Source: Aureimonas pseudogalii
Lineage (GTDB): Bacteria; Pseudomonadota; Alphaproteobacteria; Rhizobiales; Rhizobiaceae
Assembly (NCBI RefSeq): GCF_014196835.1
Contig: NZ_JACIEK010000024.1
Span: 1-37,514 of the forward strand
Direction of reading: 5' to 3'
Length of the DNA stretch: 37,514 bases
Shown: positions 10,422 to 19,184 of the stretch, one piece after another
Position numbering within the stretch: the stretch's first letter is position 1
Layout of the letters: every line of letters begins with the position of its first letter
The notes under the pieces: model-generated
The model's input: only the letters and a program-made list of their open reading frames with translations
Databases searched by the model: none
What the model was told of the DNA's origin: nothing
Position numbers and translations under genes: made by a program

Positions 10422-10762
10422 CGGGACGAAGGCCCGGGACGCCCGAAACGTCGCCGGCCAGGGCCGGCCACCGTGTCGATCCCCGCGGGTTCGACCGCTC
10501 CCGAAGGCAGCGCGAGCCCCCGCGCCCGGAGACGCCACCGAGCCTTTCGGCCGCTCCTGCGCGCGATCGCGAAGGACCCGCGCCACCACGCGAGACTGCC
10601 GGGCGCGCGTGCGGCGCCGCGCAAGCCGCCTTTGCCGGCAAAGGCGCAAGGCGCCGCCGGTCCTCTCCCACCCAACACCGCCCGGCCTTCAGGGCCGCGA
10701 TTGCCGCGACATCCGCCGGGAGGCGGGCCGTCGGGCGCCCTTCGAAGCCAGGCCAGGATCCC
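10422..10762. other. GC-rich gap between smoA and the YeiH-family gene
   Basis: About 340 bases without a convincing gene. Two symmetric elements are present: GCCGGC-CAGG-GCCGGC at 10453-10468, and a perfect 20-base palindrome at 10627-10646. Neither is followed by a T-run, so neither looks like a standard terminator. The frames that cross this stretch are arginine/proline-rich and look like noise. Confidence 0.5.
10627..10646. promoter_or_regulatory. Perfect 20-base palindrome upstream of the YeiH-family gene
   Basis: CGCCTTTGCCGGCAAAGGCG is self-complementary over all 20 bases. It lies 116 bases before the ATG of the downstream transporter gene. It could be an operator for a dimeric regulator or an RNA hairpin in the smoA-distal message. 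Function is unknown. Confidence 0.4.
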
Positions 10763-11785
10763 ATGATGCAGCGTCTTGTCGATCGTCTACCGCCGGGCGG
10801 CCGTCGCAGGCGTGCCGAACAGGTGCTGGTGCTGTTTCCAGGGCTCCTCGTCAGCGTCGTGGTGGCGCTCGCGGCCACGTTTCTGTCCGAGCACTACGGC
10901 GGCCCGGTCATGCTCTTCGCCCTGCTTCTAGGGATCGCCTTCAATTTCCTGTCGTCCGAGCGGCCCTGCAAGCCCGGAATCGAGATGGCCGCTCGCACGA
11001 TCCTGCGGTTCGGCGTGGCGCTTCTGGGAGTGCGCATCACCGTGTCGGACGCCTTGATGCTCGGGCCGGCGCCGCTCTTTCTCGCCATCGCCGGCGTGGC
11101 GACGACGATCGGCGTCGGGCTTCTGCTCGCGCGGCTCCTGGGCTTCCCTCGCCTGTTCGGCCTGCTGACGGGCGGGGCCGTCGGCATCTGCGGCGCCTCG
11201 GCGGCGCTGGCCATCGCATCGGTCCTGCCGCGGCGCGACGGCGTTCGGGAGAGCGACGTCATCTTCACCGTCGTGGTCGTCACGACGCTCTCCACCGTCG
11301 CGATGGTGCTCTACCCGATCCTTCTTCAACAGACGTCGCTCGGCGACGCGCGGATGGGCATCTTTCTCGGCGCCACGATCCACGACGTGGCGCAGGTCGT
11401 GGGGGCCGGCTTCAGCATCTCGCCCGAGACCGGCGACGCGGCCACGCTGACGAAGCTCCTTCGCGTCGCCATGCTCGTGCCGGTGGTCCTGCTGATCTCC
11501 GTCATCGTCTCGCGCGGTCGCAGCGAGGGCCGCGTCGCCGTTCCCGGCTTCCTTGTCGGCTTTGTCGCCCTCGTCGCCGTCAACAGTTTCGGCCTTGTGC
11601 CCGCTGCTGCCCAGACCGGCCTTTCCGACGTGTCGCGCTGGGCCCTCGTCACAGCGATCGCGGCGCTCGGAATGAAAACCATGCTCGGCCAAGTCCTGAC
11701 CGTCGGCCCCCGGGCTCTCCTCCTGATCCTCTTCGAAACGATTTGGATCGCCGGCGTCGGCCTTACGGCCGTTGTCCTATTCTAA
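10763..11785 (+). CDS. YeiH-family putative sulfate/sulfite exporter
   Basis: A 340-residue multi-pass membrane protein of the YeiH/UPF0324 family (PF03601). It has around ten hydrophobic segments and typical family stretches such as LLGVRIT near residue 90, GGAVGICGASAALA near 140, and GATIHDVAQVVGAGF near 205. The frame is open further upstream, but the start is placed at the ATG at 10763 because family similarity begins there. Members are annotated as putative sulfate exporters, and YeiH has been linked to sulfite tolerance in enterobacteria. Lying downstream of the sulfite-releasing SmoCBA enzymes on the same strand, it is a natural candidate for sulfite efflux. Co-transcription with smoA across the 341-base gap is uncertain. 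Confidence 0.82.
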   Translation: MMQRLVDRLPPGGRRRRAEQVLVLFPGLLVSVVVALAATFLSEHYGGPVMLFALLLGIAFNFLSSERPCKPGIEMAARTILRFGVALLGVRITVSDALMLGPAPLFLAIAGVATTIGVGLLLARLLGFPRLFGLLTGGAVGICGASAALAIASVLPRRDGVRESDVIFTVVVVTTLSTVAMVLYPILLQQTSLGDARMGIFLGATIHDVAQVVGAGFSISPETGDAATLTKLLRVAMLVPVVLLISVIVSRGRSEGRVAVPGFLVGFVALVAVNSFGLVPAAAQTGLSDVSRWALVTAIAALGMKTMLGQVLTVGPRALLLILFETIWIAGVGLTAVVLF

Positions 11786-11838
11786 ATGTTTGGTCCCGGA
11801 ATTTGATGGTGCGGGTCATGGATGAACCTGGACGGCTC

Positions 11839-12673
11839 GGCTCTGTTGCAAAGATCCGAAGGCAGTGAGAGCCTGTGTCTCGAAGACGGCGGACAGCGAG
11901 GGCTCGGGCATGAGTTTGGCGTTCAAGGGCCGGCATTTCGCTCCCGATATCATCCTGCTCTGCATGCGCTGGTACTGCCGTTATGCGCTGAGCTACCGCG
12001 ACCTCGCGGAGATGATGGCCGAACGCGGCCTCTCGGTCGATCACACCACGATCTACCGATGGGTCCAGCACTACGCCCCCGAGCTCGACCGACGCGTCCA
12101 GTGGTGCCGGGATCGTAACAGCGGAAGCTGGTACGTCGATGAGACCTACGTGAAGGTCCGGGGTGAGTGGATGTACCTCTACCGCGCGATCGGCGATCGG
12201 GGCGAAACGCTGGACTTCCAGCTGTCGCAAAAACGGACGACAAAGGCGGCCAAACGCTTCCTCGTCAAGGCTTTGAAGCGGTCGCCACATAACAGGCCTT
12301 CGGTGATTTCGACGGACAAGAACCCGGCCTGCAACGAGGCGATCGCTTCAATACGGCGAGAGGGACGGCTCGCGGCGAGCTGCCAGCACCGGCAGATCAA
12401 ATACCTGAACAATCGGCTCGAGTCCGATCATGGGAAGCTCAAACAGCGGATCCGACCCGTGCGTGGCTTCCAGTCTCAGAAGACCGCCCACAACGCCATT
12501 CGGGGCTTCCAGACGATGCGGATGTTCCGGAAGGGGCAGTTCCGCTCGATGGTGGACAGCCTGGCCGGCGGATCGGAAGCGCGCTTCATCGGACGGCTGT
12601 TCCAGGTGTTCGTCGCCTGAAATTGGAACAGAACGGGATCATTGCGGCCTGATTGGCTATTCGCAACGGAGCC
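11839..12673 (+). mobile_element. IS6-family element, copy 1
   Basis: An 835-base element bounded by GGCTCTGTTGCAAA on the left and the complement of GGCTCCGTTGCGAA on the right, close to the IS26-type terminal repeats. It carries one intact transposase gene. The 8-base flanks (GACGGCTC and CGCTTGAT) are not duplicates. It separates the smo/YeiH block from the hmu block. Confidence 0.92.
11910..12620 (+). CDS. IS6-family transposase (copy 1)
   Basis: A 236-residue IS6/IS26-type DDE transposase. The catalytic triad is Asp77 (WYVDET), Asp136 (STDKNP) and Glu171 (NNRLESDHG). The N terminus holds the helix-turn-helix region (YRDLAEMMAERGLSVDHTTIY). The ATG at 11910 gives the same length as the other copies in this window. 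It looks intact; it differs from copies 3 and 4 at only a few residues (for example Lys123 for Asn and Cys141 for Tyr). Confidence 0.93.
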   Translation: MSLAFKGRHFAPDIILLCMRWYCRYALSYRDLAEMMAERGLSVDHTTIYRWVQHYAPELDRRVQWCRDRNSGSWYVDETYVKVRGEWMYLYRAIGDRGETLDFQLSQKRTTKAAKRFLVKALKRSPHNRPSVISTDKNPACNEAIASIRREGRLAASCQHRQIKYLNNRLESDHGKLKQRIRPVRGFQSQKTAHNAIRGFQTMRMFRKGQFRSMVDSLAGGSEARFIGRLFQVFVA

Positions 12674-12730
12674 CGCTTGATGCAAGCTCTGGTGCTGTGG
12701 GTTTTTGAACGTTGAATAAAGAAGAGCCGA

Positions 12731-13741
12731 TCAAAGCGTTCCAGTCATCTCCCTCCAGGCGAGGTTCTCGCCGCGACCGGGCTCGCGCACGCCGAAGAAC
12801 TGGGCCGCGAGCGTCCGGTCGGCGGCATAGAGCTCGATGGAGGTGAGAAGGCCGAAGCGCGTGGGCTTGCGCACCACGAAGGCGTCGCCGACGAGATCTT
12901 CGCGAAAGTGCAGCGTAAATCCCGGCTCCATCGCGTTGATCCAAGGACCCATCGCGAGCGCGCTCGTTATCGGCCCGCTGCGGATCTGGATGCCGCCGCG
13001 GTTTCCGACGAAGCACATGACCGGCACGCCGGACGCCGCCGAAGCTTCCAGAAGGCGCGTCGTGGCGAGCGTCTCGAGCGGGCGGACATGCGCTTCGTCC
13101 ATCGCATCGAGCGCGGAGCGGCGGTCAAGGCCATGCCGACGCAGGATCGCGAAGAACTCGTGGATGTCGGCCATCCCGGCTACATCGCGGCGGAAGGCGT
13201 CGGGATCGGCTGGTCGGCCAGGGTCGGGCGCGCAGGGGCGCGGCGAGACCGCAAGGGGGGCGCCATCTTCGGAAGCCAAGGCGCCGCGAAGGGTCTCGAA
13301 GGCGGCGACGTCGGAGGTCGCGCGCAGATGCACCTTCAGGATCGCGTCGCCCGCGGCATCGAAGACCTGGACGCTGCGGCGCGGACCCGCCTCGTCGGGG
13401 ATCTCCACCGCGAAGGCATGGCGCCACTGGCCGAGAAAGAGCCGCATGTCGAGCGGCGGGTTGACGACGAGCGCGCTCGAACCCTCGATGGTGATGCCAC
13501 CGAACTGCCCGACCGTCTCGTGGACGGCCACCTCGTTGCGCATCAGGCTGAGCACCTCGCCGAGCGCCGGCAGGGCTCCCAGAAGCGCCGCCTTTTCGGG
13601 CCGCAGCCGCACGACCTCCGACCCGTCGTGGCGCGCGAGCAGCGAGGCTTCGGCAAGACCCAGTTCCTCGGCGAGATCGCGCGGCCGGTTGGAGCGCGCG
13701 TAGTAGGGGAGCGGGCGTTCAGGAGCGAGCGGCGTGTCCAT
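12731..13741 (-). CDS. hmuS: Haem-degrading/haem-trafficking protein HmuS
   Basis: A 336-residue cytoplasmic protein of the HmuS/ChuS/PhuS family, which accepts haem from the importer and degrades or hands it on. The family's two homologous halves are visible, with FVGNRGGIQI near residue 250 and a C-terminal TSIELYAADRTLAAQFFGVREPG. The start is ATG 13741, which overlaps the 3' end of hmuV by 23 bases; the open frame continues upstream but lies inside hmuV. It is the last gene of the leftward hmuTUVS unit. Whether it cleaves haem or only carries it cannot be told here. Confidence 0.88.
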   Translation of the reverse strand: MDTPLAPERPLPYYARSNRPRDLAEELGLAEASLLARHDGSEVVRLRPEKAALLGALPALGEVLSLMRNEVAVHETVGQFGGITIEGSSALVVNPPLDMRLFLGQWRHAFAVEIPDEAGPRRSVQVFDAAGDAILKVHLRATSDVAAFETLRGALASEDGAPLAVSPRPCAPDPGRPADPDAFRRDVAGMADIHEFFAILRRHGLDRRSALDAMDEAHVRPLETLATTRLLEASAASGVPVMCFVGNRGGIQIRSGPITSALAMGPWINAMEPGFTLHFREDLVGDAFVVRKPTRFGLLTSIELYAADRTLAAQFFGVREPGRGENLAWREMTGTL

Positions 13742-14534
13742 CGGGATCCTCTGCGAGCGCCGCGGTCTGCGGCAGAATGAAGGGAATGTGCGCGGGCGGA
13801 AGCGCGCCGACGCGAAGGTCGAGCCGGAATACGGACGCGACGAGCGCGTCGGTGAGGACGCTGGCCGGCGGCCCGTCTGCGACCACGGCCCCTTGCGCCA
13901 GGACCACGAGCCGGTCGGCGAAGCCTGCCGCGAGGTTGAGATCGTGCAGCACGGCGACGACGCCGCCGCCGGCGCGGGCGAACTCGCGGGCGATCCGCAG
14001 CACCGCGATCTGGTGGCGGATGTCGAGGCTGGAGATGGGCTCGTCGAGGAACAGGAAGCAGGCCGGCTCGCCGGTGATGGGCGTGCCGGCCTGGCAGAGA
14101 ACGCGGGCGAGATGCACACGCTGCTGCTCGCCGCCCGACAGCTCGCCATAGACCCTGGCTCCGAACCCCAAGAGTTCGACGCGCGCCAGCGCTTGCGACA
14201 CCGCGGCAGCGTCGCCGCCCCGTCCGCCGGCGTCGAGCCCGAGCCGCACGACCTCGGCCACGGTGAAGGGAAAGGACAGCGCCGAACTCTGCGGCAGCAC
14301 GGCGCGGCGCCGGGCGATCGCGGCGGGCGACAGCCGCGCCATGTCGGCGCCGTCCAGCCACACCCGGCCGGAGGAGGGCGCGATCTCGCCGGTGGCGAGT
14401 TTCAGCAGCGTCGACTTGCCGGCCCCGTTCGGGCCGGCGATCACGGTGAGCTCGCCCGCCGCGAAGGCGAGCGCCGTGGGGTGAAGGGCGATACGGCCGC
14501 GATAGGCAAGGACGGCGTCGTCGAGGCGGATCAT
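13719..14534 (-). CDS. hmuV: Haem ABC transporter ATPase HmuV
   Basis: A 271-residue ATPase of the BtuD/FhuC/HmuV group that drives haem import across the inner membrane. Walker A is GPNGAGKST (residues 34-42), the signature is LSGGEQQRVHLARVL, Walker B is CFLFLDEPISSLD and the H-loop is in AVLHDLNLAAGFADR. The ATG at 14534 is used; a TTG at 14549 would overlap the hmuU stop (TTGA) and add five residues, and is a real alternative. Overlaps with neighbours on both sides indicate coupled translation. Confidence 0.9.
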   Translation of the reverse strand: MIRLDDAVLAYRGRIALHPTALAFAAGELTVIAGPNGAGKSTLLKLATGEIAPSSGRVWLDGADMARLSPAAIARRRAVLPQSSALSFPFTVAEVVRLGLDAGGRGGDAAAVSQALARVELLGFGARVYGELSGGEQQRVHLARVLCQAGTPITGEPACFLFLDEPISSLDIRHQIAVLRIAREFARAGGGVVAVLHDLNLAAGFADRLVVLAQGAVVADGPPASVLTDALVASVFRLDLRVGALPPAHIPFILPQTAALAEDPDGHAARS

Positions 14535-14545
14535 CGCGGGCGCGC

Positions 14546-15622
14546 TCAAAGACCCGACGCGCCGCGTCGGCGCATCAGGATCCAGAGGAAGACGGGGGCA
14601 CCGATCGCAGCGGTCAGGATGCCGAGCGGCAGCTCTGCCGGCGCCACGATTGCGCGCGCGGCCATGTCGGCGACGAGCAGCAGCGCGGCGCCGCCGAGCG
14701 CGGAGGCCGGCAGGAGATGGCGGTGGTCGGGGCCGATCGACAGGCGCAGGAGATGGGGCACGACGATGCCGACGAAGCCGATCGGCCCAGCGACGGCGAC
14801 GGCGGCGCCCGTGGCGAGCGCCACGAGAAGGATCGTCAGGCGCTTGAGGCGCTGCACGCGGATGCCGAGATGGAAGGCTTCCGCCTCGCCGAGCACGATG
14901 CCGTTGAGGCCGCGCGCGACGATCGGCATCAGCGCGAGGGCGGCGAACATCATCGGCGCGCCGGCAGCGAGCTTGGTCCAGGTCGCGCCGCCGAGCCCGC
15001 CAAGACTCCAGAAGGTGAGGTCGCGCAGCTGCGCGTCGTTGCTGCCGTAGACGAGAAGCCCGATGCCGGCGCTGGCGAAGGCACCGAGCGCGATGCCCGC
15101 CAGCAGCATGATCGCGACCGAGGACTGTCCGGCACGCGTGCCGATGCGATAGATCAGCAGCGTCGTCGCCAGCCCTCCGCCGAAGGCCGCGACCGGCAGG
15201 GCGTAGACGCCGAAGAGCGTGACGAGCGGCGCCAGCACGCCATGCGAGAGAACGATCGTCGCCACTGCCGCGAGCGCGGCGCCGGAGGAGACGCCGACGA
15301 GGCCGGGGTCGGCGAGCGGATTGCGGAATAGCCCCTGCATCATCGCGCCGACGGCCCCGAGCGCCGCGCCGACGAGCGCCCCGAGCAGCACGCGCGGCAG
15401 CCGAATTTGCCAGACGATCACCGTCTCGGCGAGCGCAGTGTCTTGGCCCCTCGGTCCGGCGGCGAGGATTGCGGCGACCTTTACCGGCGACAGCAGGGCC
15501 GGGCCGACGCCGACCGCCACCACCGCGACGGCGAGAAGGCCAGCCCCGAGCGCCAGCAGCACCGCGCGCGCCACGGCGCTGCGATCGCCGGACCGCGTAC
15601 GGACGGGGGCACGATCCGTCAT
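14546..15622 (-). CDS. hmuU: Haem ABC transporter permease HmuU
   Basis: A 358-residue FecCD/BtuC-family permease with about ten membrane segments. Family stretches include IRLPRVLLGALVGAALG near residue 75, MMQGLFRNPLADPGLVGVSSGA near 95, and FVGIVVPHLLRLSIGPDHRHLLP near 285. The ATG at 15622 (MTDRAPV) sits 10 bases after the hmuT stop; the frame is open 27 codons further upstream, but that would overlap hmuT. It forms the dimeric channel paired with HmuV and fed by HmuT. Confidence 0.9.
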   Translation of the reverse strand: MTDRAPVRTRSGDRSAVARAVLLALGAGLLAVAVVAVGVGPALLSPVKVAAILAAGPRGQDTALAETVIVWQIRLPRVLLGALVGAALGAVGAMMQGLFRNPLADPGLVGVSSGAALAAVATIVLSHGVLAPLVTLFGVYALPVAAFGGGLATTLLIYRIGTRAGQSSVAIMLLAGIALGAFASAGIGLLVYGSNDAQLRDLTFWSLGGLGGATWTKLAAGAPMMFAALALMPIVARGLNGIVLGEAEAFHLGIRVQRLKRLTILLVALATGAAVAVAGPIGFVGIVVPHLLRLSIGPDHRHLLPASALGGAALLLVADMAARAIVAPAELPLGILTAAIGAPVFLWILMRRRGASGL

Positions 15623-15632
15623 GCCTGCGACG

Positions 15633-16517
15633 TCAACGGACAAGGGGGCCGTCGCCTTCGGCGAGTTCGGGATAGAGGCGGGCGGCGAGATCGCGCACGG
15701 CATCGGGCGTGCGCGGCCCGAAGCCGAGGAGATAGAGCCCGTCCATGCGGATCACCGCGCCGGCCTGTCCCGCCGGCGTCGCAGCCAATGCAGGCACGCT
15801 CAAGGGGTCGGAGAGCGGCGAGCCGGCGCGATCCACCATGAGGATCACGTCGGGCTGCAGCGCGGCCAGCGCCTCGCTCGACAGGATCTTGTAGCCCTCG
15901 ACCTCGTCGAAGACGTTCGTCGCGCCGGCGAGGCGGATCACCGCGTCGGCGCCGGTGCCGCGTCCGGCGGCGTTCGGGCGGCCGTCCGCCAGCGACAGGA
16001 TGAAGAGGACACGCCTGCGACGCTCTACCTCGGCAAGCGCCGTCTCCAGCGTCGCGAACTTGGCGGCCATAGCGGTCGCCATCGCCTCGCCCTCCACTAG
16101 GCGCCCGACCGCGGAGGCGACGGTGCGGACCTTATCGAGAAGGCTCGGCACGGTGAGGCCGGTCGGCACGTGGCGCACCGGCACGCCCGCGTCATCGATG
16201 AGCGTCACCGCCTCTGGCGGACCGGCGCCCTCGTCCATCAGGATGAGGTCCGGCGACAGCGACAGCACGCCTTCGGCCGAGAGCGCGCGCATGTAGCCGA
16301 CATTGGGCTTGGTCGCCATGACCTCGGGAGGATGGAGGCTGGTCGTATCCACCGCCGCCACGCGGTCGCCCTCGCCCAGCGCATAGAGGATCTCGGTGAT
16401 CGCACCGCCAATGGAGACGATGCGGCGGGGTAGCTCGTCAGCCTGCGCTCGGCCCGCCGAAAGACCGGCAAGCACGAGCGCGAGGGTAAGAAGGGCGGCG
16501 GGGCAAAACGGGCGCAT
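15633..16517 (-). CDS. hmuT: Periplasmic haem-binding protein HmuT
   Basis: A 294-residue periplasmic binding protein of the BtuF/HmuT type. A signal peptide occupies residues 1-26 (hydrophobic LLTLALVLAGLSAG, cleavage around AQA-DE). The mature part begins PRRIVSIGGAITEILYALG, typical of this family, and has a VGYMRALSAEGVLSLSPDLIL stretch in the first lobe. It carries haem from the outer-membrane receptor to HmuUV. It is the first gene of the leftward hmu unit and is divergent from the receptor gene. Confidence 0.9.
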   Translation of the reverse strand: MRPFCPAALLTLALVLAGLSAGRAQADELPRRIVSIGGAITEILYALGEGDRVAAVDTTSLHPPEVMATKPNVGYMRALSAEGVLSLSPDLILMDEGAGPPEAVTLIDDAGVPVRHVPTGLTVPSLLDKVRTVASAVGRLVEGEAMATAMAAKFATLETALAEVERRRRVLFILSLADGRPNAAGRGTGADAVIRLAGATNVFDEVEGYKILSSEALAALQPDVILMVDRAGSPLSDPLSVPALAATPAGQAGAVIRMDGLYLLGFGPRTPDAVRDLAARLYPELAEGDGPLVR

Positions 16518-16861
16518 GACGCAAGGATCCAGGCTGGCGCCGCGTCGCGAAGCTCGAGGCAGGGGGCCAAGCGGCGATGGCGGCGAAGGGATGATCGACC
16601 TCCCGCTAGCGGCATTGCCCGGTAAGTGTCAAGCAAGCCTCACATGAGAACGCTTCTAATATTGCGACTGGAATGTCTATAAACTGTGACCTTGACAGTA
16701 AGAGCCGAACTAATTCTAAAATTCAACTGTTGACTCTTCATCTCCCGATGAAATACCGAACGATAACGCATTCTGCATCTGCTCCGCCGCTCGCATGTCG
16801 AGCGCCGTCTGCCGGGTCGTCTTGCGCCGGTTTTTAGCTGCGAGTTCGGGGCTTGAAAGAC
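16518..16861. promoter_or_regulatory. Divergent control region between hmuT and the haem receptor gene
   Basis: About 340 bases with no gene; the central part (roughly 16640-16780) is noticeably AT-rich. It must hold promoters for both hmuTUVS and the receptor. An imperfect dyad, AATTCTAAAATTC (16712-16724), is reminiscent of Irr/ICE-type iron control sites seen upstream of rhizobial haem genes, but the match is weak. No other operator could be assigned by eye. Confidence 0.35.
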
Positions 16862-19087
16862 ATGACACCGTCGATACAAGGATGGATGGCGGGCGTCGCC
16901 GTGTCGGCTCTGGTCGTGGGCACGTTCGCCGCGCCGATCCCGGCGTTGGCGCAGGTGCTTCCCGATGCCGAGAACGCGGACGCGGACGCGGTGGTGCTCG
17001 ATCCCGTGGTCGTCCAAGGCGCGCCCGCGCCGGTCTCTGCCGCTAAGACGACCACCACCACGACGACGACGCGCCGCACCATCGACGACAAGCTCGTCGA
17101 CAGCATCGCCGATCTCGGGCGCAGCGAGGAAGCCGGCGTCACCTTCAACCGCCGCACAAATAGCCTCAACGTGCGCGGATTAGAGGGCTCGCGCGTTCTC
17201 ACCACGATCGACGGCGTGCGGGTTCCCTATCTCAACGATGCCACGCGCGGCGCCACTGGTGGCGGAAGCTCATTCGACTTCGACACGCTCTCGGCGCTCG
17301 ATCTCACCCGCGGCACGGCGCCCCTCGCCGGCTCGGGCGCGCTCGGCGGCGTCCTGGCGCTGCGCACGCTCGATCCGGAAGACCTGCTCCTTGGCGGGCG
17401 CCGGATCGGCGGCCTGACGAAGAACGGATACGATTCCGTCGATCGCAGCTGGTTCACTAGCAACGCCGCGGCCATGCGCTCGGGCGACACGCTCGTGCTC
17501 GTGCAGGGCGGCTATCGCGGCGGCCAGGAGTTCGACTCGATGGGCGACCGGGATGTCCTGGGGGCCGCGCGCACGGCGCCGAATCCGTCCGACACCAAGC
17601 AGGGCAACCTCCTCGCCAAGCTCCACCAGTATGTCGAAGGCGGCCACCGCTTCGGTCTCGTCGGCGAGATCTACGATCGCAACGAGGATATCGACGGTCG
17701 CACGACGCAGACGGCCACCGGCAACTACCGGGGCAGCCAGTACTTCACCGGCGAGGAGCTGGCCCGGCGCAAGGCGGCGCTGACCTACGATTTCGACGCG
17801 CCGGAGCGAGGCACCGGCTGGATCGACGAGGCCAGTGCCACGCTCTACTATCAGGAGGTGGAGCGGCACACGACCGTCGACGCCTATCGCTCGACATCGG
17901 TGATCGGCCCGTTCACCCGCGACAACAGCTACGAGGAAGGAACCTACGGGTTCAACGGCTCGGCTTCGGGCGACTACGCGCTGGGCGCGACACGTCACCG
18001 GATCACGGTCGGCACCGAACTGCGCTCGGGCACCTCGACGCAGTATTCCGCGGGCGAGGACGGCTGCCCCGCCGGCCCGCCCTACCCGCGCGTCTTCACC
18101 GCCTGCAACAACCTCCACACCAACCAGGCCGACACGCCGAAGGTCGACAGCCGGGCGATCGGCTTCTACGCGCAGGACGAGGTGGCACTCCTTGACGAGC
18201 GGCTGCGGATCACGCCGGGCCTGCGCTTCGACTGGTACGAGGAGAAGCCGGAGTTGACGCCCGAATACGAGGGCAGCGCGGCCTTCGACGGCAGCCTGCC
18301 CGCATCCTCCGGCGACCACGCCCTCTCGCCCAAGCTCCTCGCGGAATACGACCTCCTGCCCGAACTCACCGCCTACGCTCAGTGGGGCATGGGTTTCCGG
18401 GCGCCGACGGCGGGCGAGCTCTACTCGCGCTTCGGCGCCGTCGGCACCTATCTGCGCGTTGGCAACGAGGATCTCGATCCCGAGACGAGCCGCGGCTTCG
18501 ACGTGGGCCTGCGGGCGGGAAACGCTGATCTCGGCGGCCAACTCAACGTCTTCCACACGCGCTATCGCGACTTCATCGACACGGTGACGCTCGCCCCGCC
18601 CGGCGGCGAGTACCCGCAGGGCGGCATCACCGGCTACCGGAACATTCCCGACGCCGAGATTGCCGGGGTCGAGGTCGGCGGTCATGTCCGCTTCCTCGAA
18701 GGCTGGCAGGCGCGGGCCTCGCTCGCCTATGCGCAGGGGCGCAACCTGACGGACGACACCTATCTCGACTCGGCGTCGCCGCTGACCGCGCTCTTCGGCC
18801 TCGGCTACGAGCGGCGGGACTGGGGCAGCGAGGTCACCGCCAAGCTCGCGGCCCGGCGCGACAAGGTCGACGAGGGCTTCGTCGCCCCCGGATACGGCGT
18901 CCTCGACGTCACAGCCTGGTACGCGCCAGAGCGCCTGCCGGGCTTCAAGCTGGCCGGCGGCATCTTCAACATTCTCGACAAGACCTACTACGACGCCGTG
19001 AACGTGCCCGACAGCCGGACGCAGCCGACGCTCTACTATTCCGAGCCCGGCCGGTCGTTCAAGCTGAACGTCACCTACCAGTTTTAG
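16862..19087 (+). CDS. TonB-dependent haem/haemoglobin outer-membrane receptor
   Basis: A 741-residue TonB-dependent receptor. Residues 1-31 are a signal peptide ending ALA before QVLPDAE. The plug domain spans about 60-180 (LNVRGLEGSRVLTTIDGVRVPYLND) and a beta-barrel follows, ending in the aromatic residue of TYQF as expected for outer-membrane assembly. A FRAPTAGELY segment near residue 510 matches the FRAP motif of haem receptors (HmuR/ShmR/HutA type). The ATG at 16862 is chosen over a TTG at 16853. A run of eight threonines precedes the plug. TonB and ExbB/ExbD are not encoded in this window and must be supplied elsewhere. Confidence 0.88.
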   Translation: MTPSIQGWMAGVAVSALVVGTFAAPIPALAQVLPDAENADADAVVLDPVVVQGAPAPVSAAKTTTTTTTTRRTIDDKLVDSIADLGRSEEAGVTFNRRTNSLNVRGLEGSRVLTTIDGVRVPYLNDATRGATGGGSSFDFDTLSALDLTRGTAPLAGSGALGGVLALRTLDPEDLLLGGRRIGGLTKNGYDSVDRSWFTSNAAAMRSGDTLVLVQGGYRGGQEFDSMGDRDVLGAARTAPNPSDTKQGNLLAKLHQYVEGGHRFGLVGEIYDRNEDIDGRTTQTATGNYRGSQYFTGEELARRKAALTYDFDAPERGTGWIDEASATLYYQEVERHTTVDAYRSTSVIGPFTRDNSYEEGTYGFNGSASGDYALGATRHRITVGTELRSGTSTQYSAGEDGCPAGPPYPRVFTACNNLHTNQADTPKVDSRAIGFYAQDEVALLDERLRITPGLRFDWYEEKPELTPEYEGSAAFDGSLPASSGDHALSPKLLAEYDLLPELTAYAQWGMGFRAPTAGELYSRFGAVGTYLRVGNEDLDPETSRGFDVGLRAGNADLGGQLNVFHTRYRDFIDTVTLAPPGGEYPQGGITGYRNIPDAEIAGVEVGGHVRFLEGWQARASLAYAQGRNLTDDTYLDSASPLTALFGLGYERRDWGSEVTAKLAARRDKVDEGFVAPGYGVLDVTAWYAPERLPGFKLAGGIFNILDKTYYDAVNVPDSRTQPTLYYSEPGRSFKLNVTYQF

Positions 19088-19184
19088 GGCAAGCCCGACG
19101 AGCCGGATCGGCACTCGCGCCCGGACGATGCACCGAAGGAAGCCAGAGCGCGTCTGGAGGATCGGGTTCGAAGGCAGGTTATGA

